Below the pieces are notes generated by a model, which was not told the DNA's origin, made no database searches, and saw nothing but the letters and a program-made list of their open reading frames with translations. DNA of 64,000 nt, from contig JAMONP010000087.1 in the NCBI GenBank assembly GCA_027065695.1, positions 1 through 64,000 on the forward strand, given 5' to 3'. Positions 57,237-64,000 of the stretch are shown here, piece after piece (the stretch's first letter is position 1; each line of letters opens with the position of its first letter). The stretch is from Desulfuromonadales bacterium (GTDB lineage Bacteria > Desulfobacterota > Desulfuromonadia > Desulfuromonadales > BM103). The position numbers were made by a program, and so were the translations under genes.

Positions 57237-57860
57237 ATGCCACATTCCTCGCAAACCATACGCAACTCTTCTCAGGGCATTATTCTTGCCTCAGCATCAC
57301 CACGTCGTCGCGAACTTCTAACCCAGGTTGGAATCGATTTTCAGGTTGTCCCCAGTAACGCGGATGAAACCCTGCTTGAAGACGAAGAACCGGAAGCACA
57401 CGTGATACGGCTTAGTTGCGACAAAGCCCTGGAGGTCGCCAACCGACAAACCCAGACCGGCCGCTGGTTTATCGGCAGTGATACTATAGTGGTATGCGAC
57501 GATGTCATTCTCGGCAAGCCCGCAGATGCCACAGAAGCCGCAGAAATGCTCACTCGCCTTTCCGGACGCTACCATCGAGTCATCTCCGGCTATGCAATTC
57601 ACGACCGAGAGAGTGGTCGCACGCTTAGTGCTGCTGTTATCACCAGAGTTTTTTTCAAGAATTTGACAACCCGGGAAATCGAGGGGTACATTGCCACGGG
57701 AGAACCCTTTGACAAAGCCGGTGCCTACGCCATTCAGGGTATTGGTTCCTTCATGGTTCCCAAAATTGAGGGAAGCTATAGCAACGTGGTTGGTCTGCCG
57801 CTTTGCGAAGTGATTGCAGACCTGGAAGGACTGGACGCCATCGAGCTGTTCAGGAAATAA
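57237..57860 (+). CDS. maf: Maf-family nucleotide pyrophosphatase
   Basis: ILASASPRRRELLTQVGIDFQVVPSNADE. Confidence 0.95.
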   Translation: MPHSSQTIRNSSQGIILASASPRRRELLTQVGIDFQVVPSNADETLLEDEEPEAHVIRLSCDKALEVANRQTQTGRWFIGSDTIVVCDDVILGKPADATEAAEMLTRLSGRYHRVISGYAIHDRESGRTLSAAVITRVFFKNLTTREIEGYIATGEPFDKAGAYAIQGIGSFMVPKIEGSYSNVVGLPLCEVIADLEGLDAIELFRK

Positions 57861-57865
57861 GACTT

Positions 57866-58549
57866 ATGGATATTGTTGCCAACATAACTGAAATTCAAAA
57901 ACGCATTGCAACTGTTTGCCATAACTCCGGCCGAAATTCTGCTGAGGTACGATTGATCGCTGTCTCCAAAAAGAAGCCTGCCGAAGATATCGAAGCCGCG
58001 ATTGCCGCCGGGCAGCGACTTATCGGTGAAAGTTACGTTCAGGAGTGCGCGGCCAAAATCGACGCGGTCAAGAGAGATGCAGAATGGCACTTCATCGGCG
58101 CGCTACAGAGCAACAAGGTGAAATACCTGCGCGGCAAGATCGCCATGATCCACTCAGTAGACCGTTTATCCCTGGCCGCAGAGATTGATCGCCAATGGGG
58201 CAAGGACGACGCCTGCATCGACATCCTCATTCAGGTCAACCTCGGTGAAGAAGTGAGCAAGTCAGGCACCACGGCCAGTGAACTGATCGAACTTGTCCGT
58301 CAGGTTGCGCAATTGCAACATGTACACATCAAGGGATTGATGGCCCTGCCGCCCTGGGGAGCCGATCCGGAGGAGGTTCGCCCTTATTTCCGGCAACTGC
58401 GAGAACTGGCCGAGCAGATTGATGCCCTGGGACTGCCGAATGTCACCATGCAGGAACTCTCCATGGGGATGAGCCACGACTATGAAGTGGCCATTGAAGA
58501 GGGTGCCACCCTGGTTCGCATCGGCACAGCAATCTTTGGTGCACGATAG
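57866..58549 (+). CDS. yggS: YggS-family PLP homeostasis protein
   Basis: RLIAVSKKKPAEDIEAAIAAGQRLIGESYVQE; HFIGALQSNKVKYL; LSMGMSHDYEVAIEEGATLVRIGTAIFGAR. Confidence 0.95.
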   Translation: MDIVANITEIQKRIATVCHNSGRNSAEVRLIAVSKKKPAEDIEAAIAAGQRLIGESYVQECAAKIDAVKRDAEWHFIGALQSNKVKYLRGKIAMIHSVDRLSLAAEIDRQWGKDDACIDILIQVNLGEEVSKSGTTASELIELVRQVAQLQHVHIKGLMALPPWGADPEEVRPYFRQLRELAEQIDALGLPNVTMQELSMGMSHDYEVAIEEGATLVRIGTAIFGAR

Positions 58550-58599
58550 ATATATGAGTCTTTTTTTCGCGCCTCTCACCTCGCGCCTTCGGGTCTAAA

Positions 58600-59241
58600 A
58601 TGTCCATTAATGCCTTTCTCTTCGACCTCGACGGCACATTGGTCGATTCAATTCCCGATCTGACCAAAGCAGTCAACCTACTGCGGGTCGAGCTTAACCT
58701 GCCCGCGGTGAGCAGTGACCAGGTGCGCTCCTATGTCGGCGATGGCGTCGGTCTGCTGCTCCAGCGCGCCCTGCCGGAGGGCCTGTTCACTACGGCGCGA
58801 CGCAAACGTTTTATGGAGATTTATACCGAGCATCTGACCGATGAGACTCTGATCTACCCTGGAATTATTGCCTTCCTCGAGATGCACCACGGCGCGCCGA
58901 TGGCTGTGGTCACCAACAAACCGCAACCTCTGGCTGACATTATCGTCAATCGCCTCGGGCTGGCACCATTCTTTCAAGCTGTCATTGGTGCCGAGCTCTC
59001 ACTGCAAAGAAAACCACATCCGGATATGGTTCATCATGCCCTGGATCTTCTGGGAAGTACGCCTGAGCACACCATAATGTTGGGCGATCATCATGTCGAT
59101 CTGCGCGCCGCTCAAGCCGCCGGAGTCAAATCCTGCTTCTGCGCCTGGGGTCTCGGCCATGACGATGGTCTACAGGCTGACTTTCATGCTGTAACCACCG
59201 CTGACTTACCACTGCTCTTCCCTGAGGCCGGTCAACCTTGA
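58600..59241 (+). CDS. gph: Phosphoglycolate phosphatase-like HAD hydrolase
   Basis: AFLFDLDGTLVDSIPDLTKAVN; VTNKPQPLA; MLGDHHVDLRAAQAAG. Confidence 0.92.
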   Translation: MSINAFLFDLDGTLVDSIPDLTKAVNLLRVELNLPAVSSDQVRSYVGDGVGLLLQRALPEGLFTTARRKRFMEIYTEHLTDETLIYPGIIAFLEMHHGAPMAVVTNKPQPLADIIVNRLGLAPFFQAVIGAELSLQRKPHPDMVHHALDLLGSTPEHTIMLGDHHVDLRAAQAAGVKSCFCAWGLGHDDGLQADFHAVTTADLPLLFPEAGQP

Positions 59242-60572
59242 ATAATGTCCGGCTAACTCAGAAGGCCGTTGCACTCTTCTTTTTCCCTCTGGTACTCAAT
59301 GTTCAGTTGATGAGTGTGTCCCACTCAATCATCAACGCCGGACTGGCGCGCCTTGAGAACGCAGTGGTCGTTCTGGCCGGGTTTTCCGTGGCCATGGTTC
59401 TGCATCTTTTTGTCGCCTCGCCGTCCTATCAAAACCATACGATTACCATCGCTATGGTACGCGGCCGCAAATCGCTTGTCGGCATGCTCATGTTTATGCT
59501 GCTGATTGCTACCTGGGTCTCTATTCTACTCGCCCTGCTCGCTTTCAGCCCGGTCGGCACCTTTATCCTGGATCGCCTTCTGGGTGTAACTCCAGAAGTC
59601 GCCCGTGGCGCCCGCGAGGCGCTGGGTCTGCTGGTCTTTCTCCCATTCATAACCGGACTACGCGGCATCTGCCAGGGGCTGGTTATTCGTGTTCGTCGCA
59701 CCAGCCTGGTCTCCTTTGCAACAGCGGTACGCATCGTCATGCTGTTTGCCTACCTCTGGCTGGGGCAATTGTGGTTTTCTGGTACCCAGGTTGCGGCATT
59801 GGCCCTGCTCGGTTGCGTCGGCACCGAGACCCTGGTTATTGCCTTCTTTGCCTGGCGTATAAAGTTGCCAGAAGAACAGGATGACGAAAACAGCTTTACC
59901 GACATTCTACGCTACGGCTTGCCGCTGGCCTATTCCTCCGGGATGCAACAAACTGTGCCGCTGCTGATCAATGCTATCATCAGCCGCCTCCCTGACGGCA
60001 CCTTGGCGCTGGCAGCCTTTGGCGTAATTCGCGGTTTCCTCTTCCTGCTCGCCGGACCGATGCGCAACCTGCAACAGGCCTACTTGACCCTGGTTCGTCA
60101 AGCATCCGACAGCGAGCTCCTGTTTCGTTTTTTCATCAGAGTCAGTTTCGGCATGGCCCTGCTCATGTTGCTGATCGCCTGGCCTCTGAACGGACCGATC
60201 CTTGGAGCAATCATGGGCCTTGACCTGGATATGCGCCATTACATCACCTGGCCACTGACAGCCTGTGCGGTTTTCCCGTTTATGTACGGTGCCAACAATC
60301 TGCTGCGCGGCTGGTTTGCCGGAGCGCACCTGACAACCCGTCTCGGTCGCTCCACTTTTTACAAAGCCCTCCTTATGATCATTCTCTGGCCTGCAATCAT
60401 CATCCCTCAGCTGCCATTATCAGGCATTTCTGTGGCAATTTTCTTACTACTTGCTGCAGAGCTCTGTGAAATGGGTTATCTTTATCATCAGCGCGGACAG
60501 CTACTGGAGAGTCGCGGGCTTGTGCCTTTAGGAGCGGATAACTTAGAATGTGAGGATGAAGACTCAAGATAA
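59238..60572 (+). CDS. Polytopic membrane protein, MOP/MATE-like (possibly ANKH-like)
   Basis: Many TM segments; paired half-like organisation; overlaps gph by ATGA. Confidence 0.6.
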   Translation: MNNVRLTQKAVALFFFPLVLNVQLMSVSHSIINAGLARLENAVVVLAGFSVAMVLHLFVASPSYQNHTITIAMVRGRKSLVGMLMFMLLIATWVSILLALLAFSPVGTFILDRLLGVTPEVARGAREALGLLVFLPFITGLRGICQGLVIRVRRTSLVSFATAVRIVMLFAYLWLGQLWFSGTQVAALALLGCVGTETLVIAFFAWRIKLPEEQDDENSFTDILRYGLPLAYSSGMQQTVPLLINAIISRLPDGTLALAAFGVIRGFLFLLAGPMRNLQQAYLTLVRQASDSELLFRFFIRVSFGMALLMLLIAWPLNGPILGAIMGLDLDMRHYITWPLTACAVFPFMYGANNLLRGWFAGAHLTTRLGRSTFYKALLMIILWPAIIIPQLPLSGISVAIFLLLAAELCEMGYLYHQRGQLLESRGLVPLGADNLECEDEDSR

Positions 60573-60799
60573 GAAAGTAAAAAGCTCTCCAGAACCGAAC
60601 AGATAGCCATTTTTGAGCAGCTCAATAAAACAGAAGAACAGCCTTGATGATATTTTTCGTGAGCAACGACAGTAAGCTCTGTAGAATTTATATACATTTG
60701 GGTCAGCTTCATTCCTGTTTTTACTTGGAAATTCGCGTAAAAGCTTTAGAATGATACTGTTTTGTCTTTTACGTGGGGACAATTTACCAGGGGGTCTCT

Positions 60800-63067
60800 G
60801 TGCAATCTGACTTAATCATCAAACTTCTGAATGGCAGCGAACGTTATGGTCTCCTGAATCAGGAGTTCAACCCGTCATCAGACCATATTGACTTCTTCTG
60901 CACAACTAAGCAACGAAGCGACATTCTCGCCCTCAGTGAAATCTGTTACATCAAGTTCCTGGGTAAACCCGACTTGGCCGATTCGTTCAACGAAGACGAA
61001 TTTTTTGAAGATGTCACCACACTCACCGGCGACCGTTTCCACCTGCGCTTGAAAAAGAGCGGAAAACGTGTTTCACAGGGGTTCTACGGTTACCCGGTTG
61101 AAATTGACAGTGACTTTAAGTCGGTTTTCTTTACTGCTGACGGCTTTAAAAAACGCAGTCACGATCAACCTCTTGGTGAAGTCTTGAGCCAGCAGGGACT
61201 GGTGGGAAAAGCTGACATTGACAATGCCTTAACTGAACAGCAGAAATTAAGAAACCGCAAAGTTGGAGAAATCCTGGCTAAGCAGGCAGACGTACCCCAG
61301 GTTATCGTCGAGCAGGCAATCAACAATGCCAAGCGTAATGGGCAGATTAAAATTCAGTCACGAGTTGGTGATATTCTTATTGAAGCGGGCCTGGTAACAA
61401 AACAACAGGTTGATGAGGCTCTGCAAGAACAAGCCTCTGGTAAACGCAAACGTATCGGTCTGATTCTTATCGAAAAGGAGCTGATCACGGAAGACCAACT
61501 GCTCTCAGCACTAGCCCACAAGTTCGGGCTGCAAGTCATCGATCTGGACAAAACCAAGATCATGCCGGAAGCACTCAAGCAGGTTCCCCGAGATATGGTC
61601 GAGCGTATGCAAATACTGCCGATCACTCTGAGGGGGTCCTGCCTGACTGTGGCAACGGCCACTCCGACCGATCCAACCATCAGTGAAAACCTGCGTTTTG
61701 CAACCAATTGCCAAATTGAGCTGCTCTGTGCCCGCTCAACTCAAATTGGCGAAAAAATTGCGGAGATTTTTGAAAAGATCGATGACAGCGTAGAAGACCT
61801 GATTGATGAGCTTGAAGATCTGGATATTCAGGTTGATGATGAACCGGAACTCGAAAGAATTAATGAGTCGGACTCTAAAGTCATCAACCTGGTCAACAAG
61901 GTTCTTCTTGATGCCAACAAAAAGGGAATTTCAGACATTCACTTTGAGCCTGGATTGGGCTATCAGCCGCTCAAAATACGCTATCGCAAAGACGGCATCT
62001 GCTATATCGTACACCAGATCGCGTCAACCTATAAGGCCGCTGTTGTCTCGCGAGTCAAGATTATTTCCAAGCTCGACATAGCTGAGCATCGCCGCCCTCA
62101 ATCGGGGAAGATCCTTCTTAAGCAGGCAGGTAAACGGATTGAATATCGTGTAGAGATCACGCCAACGGTCGGCGGCCAGGAAGATGCCGTGTTGCGTGTA
62201 TTATCTTCGGCGCGCAGTTTCTCTCTGCAAGAGCTCGGTTTTTCTGCCAGGAATCTGGAACAGTTCAAGGAACTGCTGAAAAAACCCTATGGAATTATTC
62301 TCTGTGTCGGCCCGACCGGATCTGGCAAGACGACCAGCCTGCATTCGGCTCTGGCTGAGATCAATTCACCGGAAACCAAGATCTGGACTGCAGAAGACCC
62401 TGTGGAAATCACCCAGGAAGGGCTGCGCCAGGTCCAGATTCATCCCAAGATCGGTTTTACCTTTGAGGAGGCCCTGCGTTCTTTCCTGCGCGCCGATCCC
62501 GACGTGATCATGATTGGCGAAATGCGTGACCCGGTAACAGCAAAAACGGCCATCGGTGCATCACTGACCGGCCACCTGGTATTCAGTACCCTGCACACCA
62601 ACAATGCTCCGGAAACGGTCGTCAGGCTGATTGAAATGGGCATGGACCCCTTCAACTTTGCCGATGCGATGCTTGGTATTCTGGCCCAACGATTGGCCCG
62701 TCGGCTGTGTAAAGAATGCAAGCAGCCTTACCACCCCAAACGCGCCGAGTACGACAATCTGGTTGACTCCTACGGTGCCGAACAGTTCAAGGAAGATGAT
62801 CTGCCGAAATTCTCCAAAGATCTTACTCTGATGAAAGCCACCGGCTGTGAAGCCTGCGATGGACAAGGCTATAGCGGCCGGATCGCCGTGCATGAACTGC
62901 TGACCAACTCCCCGGAAATCAAGCTGGCAATCAAACAGAGTTCCGGGGTTGAAAAAATCACCGAAGTCGCCATGCAAGAAGGAATGCGGAGCCTGCGTAT
63001 GGACGGCATTCAGAAAATCTTTCTTGGCCTACTGGATCTTCACCAGGTTAATCGGGTTTCCTCATAA
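60800..63067 (+). CDS. GspE/PilB-type secretion/pilus ATPase with tandem MshEN-like N-terminal repeats
   Basis: Walker A GPTGSGKTTSLHSAL; EDPVEITQEGLRQVQ; repeats PLGEVLSQQGLVGKADIDNAL, RVGDILIEAGLVTKQQVDEAL, RIGLILIEKELITEDQLLSAL. Confidence 0.93.
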   Translation: MQSDLIIKLLNGSERYGLLNQEFNPSSDHIDFFCTTKQRSDILALSEICYIKFLGKPDLADSFNEDEFFEDVTTLTGDRFHLRLKKSGKRVSQGFYGYPVEIDSDFKSVFFTADGFKKRSHDQPLGEVLSQQGLVGKADIDNALTEQQKLRNRKVGEILAKQADVPQVIVEQAINNAKRNGQIKIQSRVGDILIEAGLVTKQQVDEALQEQASGKRKRIGLILIEKELITEDQLLSALAHKFGLQVIDLDKTKIMPEALKQVPRDMVERMQILPITLRGSCLTVATATPTDPTISENLRFATNCQIELLCARSTQIGEKIAEIFEKIDDSVEDLIDELEDLDIQVDDEPELERINESDSKVINLVNKVLLDANKKGISDIHFEPGLGYQPLKIRYRKDGICYIVHQIASTYKAAVVSRVKIISKLDIAEHRRPQSGKILLKQAGKRIEYRVEITPTVGGQEDAVLRVLSSARSFSLQELGFSARNLEQFKELLKKPYGIILCVGPTGSGKTTSLHSALAEINSPETKIWTAEDPVEITQEGLRQVQIHPKIGFTFEEALRSFLRADPDVIMIGEMRDPVTAKTAIGASLTGHLVFSTLHTNNAPETVVRLIEMGMDPFNFADAMLGILAQRLARRLCKECKQPYHPKRAEYDNLVDSYGAEQFKEDDLPKFSKDLTLMKATGCEACDGQGYSGRIAVHELLTNSPEIKLAIKQSSGVEKITEVAMQEGMRSLRMDGIQKIFLGLLDLHQVNRVSS

Positions 63068-63162
63068 TCTTTAATACAAAAACATGGCAAACGGCACCTT
63101 CGTTGTCATTTGACGAGGCTTGCAAAGCATACCAGCCCCTCATCTAACGAAAGAGCATCACC

Positions 63163-64000
63163 ATGTCATCGCGTCTCATCAAAATACTGTTGATTGCAAC
63201 GATCATCATCCTGATTGTCGCTTTTTTTGCCTTTGATCTGCATCATTTTCTGACTCTTGAATATCTCAAAGATCGGCAACAGGAGTTTGTTAATTTCTAC
63301 GCAACCAACCGCCTGCTGACCATCGCCATCTATTTTATACTTTACGTGGTAGTCACAGCACTCTCCTTGCCCGGTGCCGCAGTCATGACGCTGGCGGGTG
63401 GAGCCCTGCTCGGTTTCTGGACAGCCCTGATCACGGTTTCATTTGCCAGTACGATCGGTGCCACCCTGGCATTTCTCGTCTCACGATTCCTACTGCGAGA
63501 CTGGGTACAGAGCAAGTTTGGCGACAAACTCAAGGCCATCAACGAAGGGGTCGAACGAGAAGGTCCTTTCTACCTGTTCACATTGCGGTTGGTACCGCTC
63601 TTTCCCTTCTTCGTCATCAATCTGGTCATGGGCCTGACGCCGATGCGAACCCTGGCCTACTACTGGGTCAGCCAGATCGGCATGCTCCCCGGCACCGCAG
63701 TCTATGTCAATGCCGGCACTCAACTCGGCCAGATTGAAAGTGCTGCGGGAATTCTCTCTCCAGGCATCCTGGTTTCCTTTGTGCTACTCGGTATCTTCCC
63801 GCTGATCGCCAAGCGTATCATCGACATTCTCAAACGCCGCAAAGCCTTTGCTGGCTGGGATAAACCGCAGAAGTTTGATTACAACCTGGTAGCGATTGGC
63901 GCTGGTTCCGGCGGGCTGGTTTCCGCCTATATCGCAGCAGCCGTTAAAGCCAAGGTGGCCCTGATAGAAAAGGATAAAATGGGAGGAGATTGCCTCAACA
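63163..64000 (+). CDS. VTT/TVP38-domain protein fused to pyridine nucleotide-disulfide oxidoreductase (partial, truncated at window end)
   Basis: N-terminal VTT-like membrane region (LPGAAVMTLAGGALLGFW...RLVPLFPFFVINLVMGLTPM) then YNLVAIGAGSGGLVSAYIAAAVKAKVALIEKDKMGGDCLN. Confidence 0.88.
   Translation, partial: MSSRLIKILLIATIIILIVAFFAFDLHHFLTLEYLKDRQQEFVNFYATNRLLTIAIYFILYVVVTALSLPGAAVMTLAGGALLGFWTALITVSFASTIGATLAFLVSRFLLRDWVQSKFGDKLKAINEGVEREGPFYLFTLRLVPLFPFFVINLVMGLTPMRTLAYYWVSQIGMLPGTAVYVNAGTQLGQIESAAGILSPGILVSFVLLGIFPLIAKRIIDILKRRKAFAGWDKPQKFDYNLVAIGAGSGGLVSAYIAAAVKAKVALIEKDKMGGDCLN

Noticed and set aside
1-64000. tRNA or rRNA genes
   Set aside because: None recognised by eye; a covariance-model scan would be needed to exclude tRNAs.

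Overview
Chromosomal segment of a deltaproteobacterial type; gene content and style look Desulfuromonadales-like (inference only). The left end carries a minus-strand type I-C-like CRISPR-Cas operon, cut off by the window start: a BRO-N/DinD-like gene, then cas5, cas8c, cas7, cas3, cas4 and the first codons of cas1. All links are tight or overlapping. No CRISPR repeat array is visible in the window. The rest is mostly housekeeping. It includes an EF-P/beta-lysylation cluster (efpL, efp, epmA, a J-domain protein, epmB), a Cys-type formate dehydrogenase with HydG- and HydB-like partners, pepN, acnA, nudC plus a second NUDIX gene, dprA-smg-topA-trmFO, maf, yggS, gph and a GspE/PilB-type ATPase. 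Main observations: (1) an apparently unannotated in-frame internal start with a strong Shine-Dalgarno in cas8c, predicting a 118-aa Cas11c; (2) a BRO-N/DinD-like gene translationally coupled to cas5, with cas3 in an unusual operon position; (3) an MliC-COG3650 fusion gene split by one in-frame TGA; (4) a ~164-bp TIR-bearing MITE-like repeat with compensatory TIR changes, which also explains a false N-terminal extension of an MFS ORF; (5) a J-domain/MshEN-like fusion gene inside the EF-P modification cluster; (6) a sigma-54-like promoter before a small membrane protein and a receiver-like gene. All family calls come from reading the translations; no database search was run.
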